Shown piece after piece: positions 27,019 to 36,492 of a stretch of 62,531 nt of DNA; position 1 is the first letter of the stretch; the number at the start of each line of letters is the position of its first letter. The DNA is from Anaerolineae bacterium (GTDB lineage: Bacteria; Chloroflexota; Anaerolineae; Aggregatilineales; Phototrophicaceae): positions 1 to 62,531 of the forward strand of contig JADLAY010000037.1 of assembly GCA_020849765.1 (NCBI GenBank), in the 5' to 3' direction. A program made the position numbers and the translations under genes. Under the pieces are notes generated by a model. The model saw only the letters and a program-made list of their open reading frames with translations, ran no database searches and was not told where the DNA came from.

Positions 27019-28233
27019 CCCCATCCGCCGCGCGGTGATCGCGAACATGGCCGCCGTCTCGACCAGGCTCTCGATCTCGACGTACTCGTCGACGGCGTGG
27101 AAGTTCGCGCCCTGCGGGCCGAAACCGCAGATCGTCGGGATGCCGCGCTCGATCAGCAGATAGCCCTCGTTGGCCGGGCCAGCGACGACGCGTTCCGGCG
27201 CTTTCTGGCGCACGTCGCGGACGACGCTCTCCAGCGCGCGCACGACCCGCGCATCCTCGCGCGTGATCGCTGCCGGGGCGTAGTTGAGCAGCGTGCTCGT
27301 GAAGTGCACACCGGGCCGTTCCCGCTCGACCTTCGCCATCGCCTCGTCGAGCAGGAAGTCGATCGTGTCGCGGTCGAACTCCGGCGTCAGGCGGATGTCG
27401 ATCAGCGCCTCGCACTGATCCGGCACGATGTTGATGCTGAAGCCGCCCTGAATGATCGTGCCCGGCGTCATGACCGTGCGGAAGGTCTCGAAATAGGGCG
27501 TCCGCGAATGCTCGAAGCGCAGCTCTTCCAACGCCAGCAGCAGCCGCGCCATGCCGGTGACGGCGTTAGCGCCCGCCGTGCCATCCTGCCATGCCGCCGC
27601 GCCGGTGTGGATTGACTGGCCTTCGCATGCGAGCTTGTAGCGCAGCAGCCCGCGATGCCCCAACGTGATCTGATCGCCCGAATAGGCATAAATCGCCCCG
27701 GCAGCGCCGAGCAGCCCGCGATCGTGGAGCCAGCGGATGCCGAGCGTACCCGTCGCGCCCGACTCCTCATCTGGCACGCCGATGAACTGCGCCCGACCGC
27801 CGGGCAGCGCACCCGGCACCGCCTGCAGAATCGCCAGCGCGTAGAGCGACGCCGCCATCCCGCTCTTGGTATCGACCGCCCCACGGCCATAGATGCGACC
27901 GTCGCGCGCGACGCCGCCAAACGGCGGGGCCGACCAGCGCGCTTCGTCGCCGGCGGGCACCGTGTCGAGATGTCCCAGCAGCAGCAGCCCGGTCGACTCC
28001 CCCGCGCCGACGCTGACGATCACGTTCGGCCGCCGCGGATCTTCGCCGGCGAGCTGCGCCGTCAACCCCAGCGCCGATGCCTCGTCGGCGATCACCTGGG
28101 CGATGTGCTGCTCGTCGTCGACGCCGTTGACCGACCGTGTCTGGATCAATCGGCTGCAGAAGTCGATCAGCGCGTCGCGCCGTTCCTGCGCCGCTGTCAG
28201 TAGACGCACTTCGAGATCGTCCAGACCAGTCAT
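27010..28233 (-). CDS. M20-family metallopeptidase (ArgE/DapE/CPG2-like)
   Basis: This 407-residue cytosolic two-zinc hydrolase removes an acyl or amino-acid group from a small peptide or N-acyl amino acid. Metal-site motifs are in order: GHLDTVP near residue 86, GRGAVDTKSG near 116, PDEESGATGT near 153 and a late His in FHAVDEY near 385. A dimerisation domain lies between about 195 and 300. The exact substrate cannot be told from sequence. The ATG has an AAGG-type site upstream. It is a single-gene unit, convergent with the small gene at 26667. Confidence 0.92.
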   Translation of the reverse strand: MTGLDDLEVRLLTAAQERRDALIDFCSRLIQTRSVNGVDDEQHIAQVIADEASALGLTAQLAGEDPRRPNVIVSVGAGESTGLLLLGHLDTVPAGDEARWSAPPFGGVARDGRIYGRGAVDTKSGMAASLYALAILQAVPGALPGGRAQFIGVPDEESGATGTLGIRWLHDRGLLGAAGAIYAYSGDQITLGHRGLLRYKLACEGQSIHTGAAAWQDGTAGANAVTGMARLLLALEELRFEHSRTPYFETFRTVMTPGTIIQGGFSINIVPDQCEALIDIRLTPEFDRDTIDFLLDEAMAKVERERPGVHFTSTLLNYAPAAITREDARVVRALESVVRDVRQKAPERVVAGPANEGYLLIERGIPTICGFGPQGANFHAVDEYVEIESLVETAAMFAITARRMGSG

Positions 28234-28475
28234 GGGGTGCCTTTCCGAGAGGGAGCTATCGGCTTGTAGCAGTGTAACGAATGAGCCTGATGGCTGGGGG
28301 CCGTGAGCGCTGAGCGCCAGGCCAAAGGCGATGGCGCAATATAACGGATTTCCGCGCTTAGCGCATCACCCACCTGGCGCATTTACTAGAGGAAACTGGA
28401 AAATTAGCGAATCGGGTGATCAGCCTTAATCATTTGTAGTGATGAGATAACGACTGCACAGAATGAGGTCATGCG

Positions 28476-28531
28476 TGTAGGGGCGAGGCGATGCCTCGCC
28501 CACGACGGCGACCCATCGGGTCGCGCCTACA
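28476..28531. repeat. TGTAGGGG palindromic repeat, copy 2
   Basis: A complete element starts TGTAGGGGCG and ends CGCGCCTACA. It contains two hairpins (GGCGAGGCGATGCCTCGCC and GGCGACCCATCGGGTCGC). It fills part of the 313-base gap 28234-28546, which otherwise shows nothing recognisable. Confidence 0.7.
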
Positions 28532-28546
28532 GCCAACAGCTAGCCG

Positions 28547-29515
28547 CTACCTGTGATTGCTGCCTTTATCGAGCGCGAGAATGGCGCGCACGGTGATGTC
28601 GTCGGTCGCCAGGACGCGGACGAAGCCGCCGCGCAGACAGCCGAGGATGGCTTCCGCCTTGACCGGCCCGCGCGTCACGGCAATCGACTGCGGGATCTGG
28701 CGCAAATCGTTCAGTTCCAGGCCGATGATGCGCCGGTTGATCTCGAACTGTTCGAAGTGCCCCTTGCTATCATAGAAGCGCCCGCAAATCTCGCCGACGA
28801 CGCCCTGCTGGCGCAGTCCGCTCAGATCGGCGCGCGTGAGCAGCCCGGCGCGCAAGAAACTTGACGCTTCATCATGGACAGTGCCGACGCCGGTGATCGC
28901 CAGCTTGACCGCCTGCGCCCGGATGATGCTCTCGCGCACGGACGGCTCCTGCAAAAAGATGCTGCGCGACTCCGCCCGTTCGACCAGCACCGGCGCATGC
29001 AGATCGTGATGGCGCCCGCCCAGCTTCTGCGCGACCATGCGCCCCAGATCCGGGCTGTCGACCACCAGCTCGCCGACACCGCCCAGCAGTTGCACCACGT
29101 CGATGTTGCGCGCGTAGTTATCGGGGATGGCGCTGACGGCGGCATGCACGCCCGTGCCCCAGGCGACGCCAATCGACGCGCCGCCGCCGAAGCTCTTGAT
29201 CACGCGCTCCAGATAGATGGCCGCCAGCCGCCCGATGGCATTGAGCAGCGTATCGTGCGTGCTCTCGCCGGACGATTGCAGCACGTAGGCATCACGCAGG
29301 CCGTAACGCTCGATCAGCACTTGTTCCAGTTCCAGGTCGTGCGGCACCGGCATCGAGATGTTGATCTGGACGATGCCCCGGTCGTGGGCTTCTTTCAGGA
29401 GGCGTGAGACTGTGGCGGTAGAGAGGTCGAGCCGATCTGCAATTTCGCGTTGGCTCTGATCCATTTTGTAGTACAAGCTGGCGACTGTCGCTAGCAGTTC
29501 ATCACGGTGTTCCAT
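28547..29515 (-). CDS. SorC/DeoR-type sugar-binding transcriptional regulator
   Basis: This 322-residue repressor or activator has an N-terminal helix-turn-helix (QSQREIADRLDLSTATVSRLL, residues about 18-38). The effector domain, residues 60-320, has the SorC-family GVAWGTGV segment near residue 117 and ITGVGTVHDEASSFLRAG near 213. These proteins bind phosphorylated sugars. It is divergent from the phosphatase/ABC operon at 29763, and the gap contains inverted repeats, so it most likely controls that operon and itself. The effector is probably a phosphorylated intermediate of that pathway. Confidence 0.93.
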   Translation of the reverse strand: MEHRDELLATVASLYYKMDQSQREIADRLDLSTATVSRLLKEAHDRGIVQINISMPVPHDLELEQVLIERYGLRDAYVLQSSGESTHDTLLNAIGRLAAIYLERVIKSFGGGASIGVAWGTGVHAAVSAIPDNYARNIDVVQLLGGVGELVVDSPDLGRMVAQKLGGRHHDLHAPVLVERAESRSIFLQEPSVRESIIRAQAVKLAITGVGTVHDEASSFLRAGLLTRADLSGLRQQGVVGEICGRFYDSKGHFEQFEINRRIIGLELNDLRQIPQSIAVTRGPVKAEAILGCLRGGFVRVLATDDITVRAILALDKGSNHR

Positions 29516-29555
29516 ACGATGTAACCTGCCGAGCGGCAGCTCCGTTGGAAAAATC

Positions 29556-29712
29556 TTTCACACAAGTGGTTTTGTGCAAAATTTATCACGCGCAGTAATT
29601 CTCGTCAAGAAACTGGATCAAATGCTTGACATGTTTTTCAGCATATGTTACCTTCATGCACATATTCTCAGTGCTTGAATATTTTTTCACAGATGAGTTT
29701 GGCAATTGTGAT
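29556..29712 (+). promoter_or_regulatory. promoter and operator region of the carbohydrate operon
   Basis: TTGACA at 29626-29631 is a perfect -35 box. With a 17-base spacer, TACCTT at 29649-29654 preceded by TG is a weak extended -10. Two inverted repeats with TTTCACA-type half-sites flank it: 29556-29580 (TTTCACACAA against TTGTGCAAA) and 29685-29712 (TTTCACAG against TTGTGATT). This fits a pair of operators for the divergent SorC-type regulator, perhaps with looping. The GGGAGG ribosome site of the first gene is at 29751. Confidence 0.45.
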
Positions 29713-29762
29713 TTGTAACATTCAAGCTCCATTACAGCATACAATCCAAAGGGAGGCCCCCT

Positions 29763-30587
29763 ATGCCCGCGCCTGACGGTTTCATCTTCGATCTCGACGG
29801 CACGGTCTACCTGGGCGAGTCTGCGCTCCCCAACGCCGTCGAAGGCATCGCTGAACTACGGCGCATGGGCAAGCGGACGCTCTTTGTCAGCAACAAGCCG
29901 CTCGAACCTCGTGAAAAATATGCGCGCAAACTGACCGGCCTCGGCATTGCCGCCTCGCCGGATGACGTGATCACGTCCGGCTTCGTCCTCGGCTATCACC
30001 TCGCGCGCACGGAACCCGATCTCAATCTCTACGTCGTCGGCGAACAAAACCTGCTCAACGAACTGCGCGGCCACGGCCTCAAGATCGTCAACGAGTTTCT
30101 CGATCAAGATCCGATGGAAGTGATCGATCCGATCGGCGTCGATGCTGTCGTCGTCGCCTTCGACCGCACCCTCACCTACCGCAAACTCAACACCGCTTAT
30201 CAAGCGCTCGTCAAGGGCGCACGCTTCTTTGCCACCAACGCCGACAAAATGTGCCCGATGCCCGGCGGCGGCATCCCCGATGCCGGGGGCACGATTGCCG
30301 CGCTGGAACACATGACTGGCCGCACGGTCGAGCTGCTGGCTGGTAAACCTTCGAAATTAATCATGTCCGTTGCGCTCCAACGCCTTGACCTACCGGCGGA
30401 GCGCGTGATGATGGTGGGCGACCGGCTGGAAACCGACATCTTCATGGGTCAGCAGTCGGGGATGCAAACGGCAGTCACCCTGACCGGCGCGTCCAAACGC
30501 GAAGACATCGCCCGGATGACGACGCCGCCCGACCACATCATTGAAAATCTGGGGGATCTGCCCGGCCTGATGGCGCAGTATGCCTGA
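29763..30587 (+). CDS. HAD-superfamily sugar phosphatase (NagD/AraL-like)
   Basis: This 274-residue class-IIA HAD phosphatase has motif I FDLDGTVYLG (Asp10, Asp12), motif II FVSNKP, motif III Lys in GKPSKLIM and motif IV GDRLETDI. The C2 cap lies between about residues 80 and 190. The family includes NagD, glycerol phosphate phosphatases and AraL of the B. subtilis arabinose operon. Being first in an operon with an ABC sugar importer, a kinase and glycerol-1-phosphate dehydrogenase, it may dephosphorylate a toxic sugar phosphate or glycerol phosphate. A strong GGGAGG precedes the ATG. Confidence 0.92.
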   Translation: MPAPDGFIFDLDGTVYLGESALPNAVEGIAELRRMGKRTLFVSNKPLEPREKYARKLTGLGIAASPDDVITSGFVLGYHLARTEPDLNLYVVGEQNLLNELRGHGLKIVNEFLDQDPMEVIDPIGVDAVVVAFDRTLTYRKLNTAYQALVKGARFFATNADKMCPMPGGGIPDAGGTIAALEHMTGRTVELLAGKPSKLIMSVALQRLDLPAERVMMVGDRLETDIFMGQQSGMQTAVTLTGASKREDIARMTTPPDHIIENLGDLPGLMAQYA

Positions 30588-30684
30588 AGCGCCGGCAGCG
30601 ATTACATCAAGGAGGTGTGCCTGAAGACGACTGACGCTCCCAACCACGATTTCGCATAAATGTTGATGAAAGTTGGAGATCGAT

Positions 30685-32052
<1,368 letters not shown>

Positions 32053-32072
32053 CATCTGTGAGCTGATCTCCG

Positions 32073-32097
32073 GGGGGCGAGCCGATGGTTCGCCCCC
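32073..32097 (+). other. hairpin after the binding-protein gene
   Basis: GGGGGCGAGCC pairs with GGTTCGCCCCC with one G-U pair and a 3-base loop. It lies 21 bases after the stop and has no T-run. Such hairpins often stabilise the binding-protein mRNA, giving more binding protein than permease. Confidence 0.55.
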
Positions 32098-32143
32098 ATC
32101 CCTACACTCCATAGGCGGAGAGACATTTGACCGACGAGGACAT

Positions 32144-33085
32144 ATGGCAACTAAGCAAGTCTCCGCGACTGATTTCGCGGTCCCTGAACAAGAAACCGTC
32201 AAGCCGCCGCTGCTTGTGCGGTGGCGCCCCTTCTTGATTGCGCTGCCGGCGTTAGTGATTTTGATCGGCATCCTCTACCCATTCGTCGTGGGTGTCGCCT
32301 ATTCATTGACTGCATACGCCTTCACGCGCCCGAATACGGATTTTGTCGGCCTGCGCCAGTATCAGCGCATGGTTGAAGACTCGAACTTTGTTTACAGCAC
32401 CTTCATTACCCTGGCCTATGCCGTGTCCGCGACCGGCGTCCAGCTTGTGCTGGGGTTGATCGTCGCCACGCTGCTCAATCGGGACAGCCGAATTGCAAAA
32501 GTCCTGCAGGCCACGCTTATCTTCCCGATGATGGTCGCGCCCGTGATCAGCACCCTGATCTGGAAAATGATGATGCAGCCGAGCGTCGGCATCCTGAACC
32601 CGATGCTGAATGCGGTCGGGCTGCCCTCTCTGCAATGGGCCGCCGTGCCGGAAACCGCGCTCTTCTCCGTCGTCCTGGTCGATGTCTGGATGTACACGCC
32701 GTTCGCGGCGCTCATCCTGCTGGCCGGGCTGCGCTCGTTCCCGCAAGGCCCGTTCGAGGCGGCGCGCGTCGACGGCGCATCGTTCTGGTTCACCTTCCGC
32801 AATCTCACGCTGCCGATGCTGACCCCCTTCATCCTGATCGTGGTCATCTTCCGCTTCATGGACTCGCTCAAGATGTTCGACATCATCTTCGCCATGACGG
32901 AAGGCGGGCCGGGCAGCACGCTGATGACCTATCAGTTGACGGCCTACCGCACCAGCATCCAGTTTCAAAAACTCGCGCAGGGCTTGCCCTACGCCATTGT
33001 CTTGTACTTCGTCATCTACTTCGTCAGCCAGTACCTGGTGAAGTGGTGGGGCCGTGCGCAGCGTCGCGCGGCAGGCTATTCGTAG
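32144..33085 (+). CDS. ABC transporter permease (MalF/AraP-like)
   Basis: This 313-residue inner-membrane permease has six predicted helices starting at about residue 32. The EAA loop reads EAARVDGASFWFTFRNLTLP (residues about 204-223), which contacts the ATPase. It is the first of the permease pair of this CUT1 importer. GAGG lies just before the ATG. It follows the binding-protein gene after a hairpin and precedes the second permease by 12 bases. Confidence 0.93.
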   Translation: MATKQVSATDFAVPEQETVKPPLLVRWRPFLIALPALVILIGILYPFVVGVAYSLTAYAFTRPNTDFVGLRQYQRMVEDSNFVYSTFITLAYAVSATGVQLVLGLIVATLLNRDSRIAKVLQATLIFPMMVAPVISTLIWKMMMQPSVGILNPMLNAVGLPSLQWAAVPETALFSVVLVDVWMYTPFAALILLAGLRSFPQGPFEAARVDGASFWFTFRNLTLPMLTPFILIVVIFRFMDSLKMFDIIFAMTEGGPGSTLMTYQLTAYRTSIQFQKLAQGLPYAIVLYFVIYFVSQYLVKWWGRAQRRAAGYS

Positions 33086-33097
33086 GGAGCCTACATC

Positions 33098-33958
33098 ATG
33101 CATCCAAGGTTAAGAAAGGCGTTGACGTCTATCTTTTCAGACGGCTTCCTGATCATTTACTTCATGTTCGCCCTGTTCCCGATTCTGTGGATGATCCTGG
33201 TCTCGCTCAAGAGCGGCACCGAGCTGTTCACGACGCAGTTCGTCTTCACGCCGACGCTTGAAAACTACCAGGCCATCCTCTTCGGTGACCCGCGTGCAGC
33301 CGCCGGTGTCGTCGCCCGCGTCGATTTCCCGCGTAACTTCCTCAACAGTTTGATCGTGAGCAGCGGCGCTGTCGTCATTTCGCTCGCGGTCGGCGTGCCC
33401 GCCGCTTATGCGCTGGCACGATACAACTTCAAGGGCAAAGAGACGCTGGCCTTCACCTTCCTGTCGTTCCGCTTCGCGCCGGAACTGGTCGTCATCATCC
33501 CGCTGTCGCTGATCTACCGGCAGTTAGGCCTGTACGACACCTATTTCGGCATCATCTGGGTTTACCAGCTCGTCACCTTGCCTTTGCTGATATGGGTGTT
33601 ACGGAGTTACTTCGAAGACATCTCGCCTGACATCGAGCAGGCGGCTATGATCGACGGCTACCCCTGGTACCAGATCTTCATGCGCATCCTGCTGCCGCTG
33701 GTTCGTCCCGGGCTGGCCGCGGCGGCCCTGCTCGCCTTCGTGTTCGCCTGGAACAACTTTATCTTCCCGCTGGTGCTGGGCGCTTCCACCGTACAAACGG
33801 TGACCGTCTCGGCGCTCGGCTACATATCGTCGGCGCAGGCGTTCTTCAATCGTATGGCGGCGGCGGCAGTGATCGCATCAGTCCCGCAGATGATGCTCGC
33901 GTTGAGCATCCAACGCTATCTCATTCGCGGCCTCAGCTTTGGTGCGGTGAAGGGATAA
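33098..33958 (+). CDS. ABC transporter permease (MalG/AraQ-like)
   Basis: This 286-residue inner-membrane permease has six helices. The EAA loop is EQAAMIDGYPWYQIFMRILL (residues about 183-202). It forms the channel with the preceding permease. GGGAG precedes the ATG, and the next gene (ATPase) starts 5 bases after the stop, so the genes are tightly coupled. Confidence 0.93.
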   Translation: MHPRLRKALTSIFSDGFLIIYFMFALFPILWMILVSLKSGTELFTTQFVFTPTLENYQAILFGDPRAAAGVVARVDFPRNFLNSLIVSSGAVVISLAVGVPAAYALARYNFKGKETLAFTFLSFRFAPELVVIIPLSLIYRQLGLYDTYFGIIWVYQLVTLPLLIWVLRSYFEDISPDIEQAAMIDGYPWYQIFMRILLPLVRPGLAAAALLAFVFAWNNFIFPLVLGASTVQTVTVSALGYISSAQAFFNRMAAAAVIASVPQMMLALSIQRYLIRGLSFGAVKG

Positions 33959-33963
33959 CGGCG

Positions 33964-35079
33964 ATGGCAAAGCTCACACTGCAACACCTGACCAAGGACT
34001 TCGACAAAGTCCGCGCGGTCAGCGACCTCAACCTGGAAGTGGCCGACGGCGAATTCCTCGTCATGCTCGGCCCGTCGGGCGCGGGCAAAACGACCACCCT
34101 CAAGCTGATCGCCGGCGTCGAAACGCCGACACGGGGCAACGTCTTCATCGGCGACACGCTGATGAACGCGCTCGAACCGCACAAGCGTAACGTCGCCATG
34201 GCCTTCGAAAGCTATGCGCTCTACCCGCACCTGAACGTCGCGGAAAACCTGGCCTTTCCGATGAAAGCGCCCGGCCGCACGTACAGCCAGGGTGAAATCG
34301 ACGCACGCGTCAAACAGATCGCCGAGACGCTCAACATCCACATGCTGCTCGACCGTCTGCCGCAGAATCTCTCCAACGGCCAGAAACAGCGCGTGGCGCT
34401 GGGCCGGGCGATGATGCGCGACCCCGACGTGCTCCTGCTCGACGAGCCAATCTCGCACCTGGACGCCAAGCTGCGTCACCGCATGCGCCAGGAGTTCAAG
34501 GCGCTCGAATCGGCCATTAAGTCGACCACGATCTACGTCACCCATGACTACCTGGAAGCGATGTCGCTCGGCGACCGGCTGGTCGTGCTCAACAAGGGCG
34601 AAATCCAGCAGATCGGCAAGCCGTACGAAGTATTCGCCAATCCGGCCAATACGTTCGTCGCCAAGATCCTGGGCCACCCGCAGATCAACCTCGTGCGCTG
34701 CACGATCGAACGGGTCGACGGGAAGCTGGAACTTGTCAGCAGCGACAACTCGATCCGCGTCGACGCGCCGCCTGCGATCGGTGCGCAGCTTAGCAAGGGC
34801 AATTACGACAGTGTCCTCGTCGGCATCCGCCCGCTGCACATGCAGGTCGTCAACGGCAACGCGCCGGAGCGCAACGTCTGCGCGGGCAGCGTCTACGTCT
34901 ATGAGCGCCTGGGCACCAAAGGCGTGCTGACGGCAAGCATCGGCGATCAGCGTCTCGACATTCTGACGCCGATCGACCACGACTTCGACATCGACGAACC
35001 GGTCAAGGTCGCCATCAACAACGAACACATCTCGATTTTCGACCCCACGACCGAACGCAACATCGTGAATGGGTTGTAG
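33964..35079 (+). CDS. ABC transporter ATPase 1 (MsmX/UgpC-like)
   Basis: This 371-residue ATPase has Walker A GPSGAGKT, Walker B VLLLDEP, the H-loop VTHDYLEA and a C-terminal TOBE/MalK-type regulatory region (about 240-370). Two positions are unusual. The Q-loop residue is Glu82 (AFESYALYPHL) where Gln is normal, and the signature reads LSNGQ instead of LSGGQ (residues 136-140). A second, different ATPase follows after 11 bases, so the importer may use a heterodimer as glycerol-type GlpS/GlpT importers do. B. subtilis araNPQ has no ATPase of its own. Confidence 0.92.
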   Translation: MAKLTLQHLTKDFDKVRAVSDLNLEVADGEFLVMLGPSGAGKTTTLKLIAGVETPTRGNVFIGDTLMNALEPHKRNVAMAFESYALYPHLNVAENLAFPMKAPGRTYSQGEIDARVKQIAETLNIHMLLDRLPQNLSNGQKQRVALGRAMMRDPDVLLLDEPISHLDAKLRHRMRQEFKALESAIKSTTIYVTHDYLEAMSLGDRLVVLNKGEIQQIGKPYEVFANPANTFVAKILGHPQINLVRCTIERVDGKLELVSSDNSIRVDAPPAIGAQLSKGNYDSVLVGIRPLHMQVVNGNAPERNVCAGSVYVYERLGTKGVLTASIGDQRLDILTPIDHDFDIDEPVKVAINNEHISIFDPTTERNIVNGL

Positions 35080-35090
35080 GCAGGTGAAAT

Positions 35091-36194
35091 ATGGCTGAAG
35101 TACGTTTAGACCACATCCATAAGACCTACAAAGGTGGCGTCAAAGCCGTCGTCGACCTCAATCTGATCATCAACGACGGCGAATTCCTCGCCTTGCTCGG
35201 CCCGTCCGGCTGCGGCAAAACGTCGACGCTGCGCATGATCGTCGGCCTTGAGGAGATCACCTCCGGCGACCTGTTCATCGGCAACCGGCGCATGAACGAT
35301 CTCGAACCGAGCGAACGCAACGCGGCGCTCGCCTTCGAGACCTACGCGCTCTACCCGCCGCTGACCGTCCACGACAACATCGCTTTCTGCCTGCGCGCCC
35401 GCCAGGTGCCGCAGGCCGAGATCCGGCGCCGCGTCCACGAAGTCGCGGAGATGCTGGAGATCACCGACATCCTCGGTCGCAAACCGGCGGAGCTGGGCGG
35501 CGGTCAAAAGCAGCGCATCTCGCTGGCCCGCGCCCTCGTGCGTGAGCCGGACGTCTTCCTGATGGATGAGCCGCTCTCACACCTGGACGCCGCTCTGCGC
35601 GCACACATGCGCGTCGAACTCAAACGCCTGCAAGCGCGCACCGGGCGCACGACCGTCCTCGTCACCCACGACCAGCTCGAGGCTGTGGCGATGGCGGAAC
35701 GCGTCGCCGTCATGAACTTCGGCGTTCTGCAGCAGGTCGGCACGTTCGACGAAATCTACAACCATCCGGCCAACGAGTTCGTCGCGGGCTTCATCGGCGA
35801 GCCGCCGATGAACTTCCTGGACTGCGAACCCGCCAGCCAGAACGGCGAGACGAGCCTGCGGGCCAGCGATGGCAGCTTCAGCGTCAAGCTGCCGGGTGAG
35901 CTGCGCAGCAAGCTCGACAAGCAAACCGTCAGTAAGCTCAGACTCGGCATCCGTCCCATCGACGTGATCGCCAGCCACCAGGCGTCAGGCAACGGCGTGG
36001 TCGAAATCGCGGGGCAGGTTTACACCTACGAGTCCCTCGGCGAAGAAGGCCAGCTTGCCGCGCACGTCGGTGGCAGCGAAGTCCTCGTCGTCACGTCGCC
36101 GGACGTCGCGTTCGAGCGCAGCCAGCCCGTCTGGTTGCAACTGCGCACCCATCGCATCCATCTGTTCCATGGGGATACGGGCGCAGCGCTTTAG
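35091..36194 (+). CDS. ABC transporter ATPase 2 (MsmX/UgpC-like)
   Basis: This 367-residue ATPase pairs with ATPase 1. Walker A is GPSGCGKT, Walker B VFLMDEP and the H-loop VTHDQLEA; a TOBE-type domain fills about 240-367. The Q-loop residue is Glu83 (AFETYALYPPL) and the signature reads LGGGQ, so the conserved Ser is Gly136. Because the two ATPases differ from consensus at different signature positions, the composite ATP sites are probably unequal. It is the last transporter gene before a palindromic repeat and the kinase gene. Confidence 0.92.
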   Translation: MAEVRLDHIHKTYKGGVKAVVDLNLIINDGEFLALLGPSGCGKTSTLRMIVGLEEITSGDLFIGNRRMNDLEPSERNAALAFETYALYPPLTVHDNIAFCLRARQVPQAEIRRRVHEVAEMLEITDILGRKPAELGGGQKQRISLARALVREPDVFLMDEPLSHLDAALRAHMRVELKRLQARTGRTTVLVTHDQLEAVAMAERVAVMNFGVLQQVGTFDEIYNHPANEFVAGFIGEPPMNFLDCEPASQNGETSLRASDGSFSVKLPGELRSKLDKQTVSKLRLGIRPIDVIASHQASGNGVVEIAGQVYTYESLGEEGQLAAHVGGSEVLVVTSPDVAFERSQPVWLQLRTHRIHLFHGDTGAAL

Positions 36195-36258
36195 CAAAAC
36201 CGAATGCAAGGCCGAATGGGGAGGGTATATCCTTTGAGATGGATTCGTTCGGATATTT

Positions 36259-36380
36259 CCGCCGTCGGCTGAAGCCGGACGGCTAACGAAAATCAAGCCC
36301 ACTGAAGGGGCTGAATTCGCAAGGTTAGGGCGCCTTTAGTGCGCTTGATGAGGGTTAGCCGGGCGTTTAAACGTCCGGCG
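36259..36380. repeat. nested palindromic repeat, copy B
   Basis: This is a close copy of the element at 14503-14632. The outer arms contain GCCGTCGGCTGAAGCCGGAC and CCGGGCGTTTAAACGTCCGG hairpins. The inner arms are AATCAAGCCCACTGAAGGGG and GCGCCTTTAGTGCGCTTGAT. It lies inside the carbohydrate operon between ATPase 2 and the kinase, where it could form a stable mRNA structure. Confidence 0.75.
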
Positions 36381-36492
36381 AAGGCAAACGCGCTTCAAGT
36401 CACTTTGAACGGCTTGCTTCAGATGACCTTTGCCTGGGGCGTCAGTCCAGACCTGAGGCTGGGGTTGCACGAGCGTAAGAGGACATCGCTTC

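Noticed and set aside
29570..29600. CRP-like site (TGTGC ... TCACG)
   Set aside because: The half-sites are 8 bases apart instead of 6 and each has a mismatch; an operator for the SorC-type regulator explains the region better.
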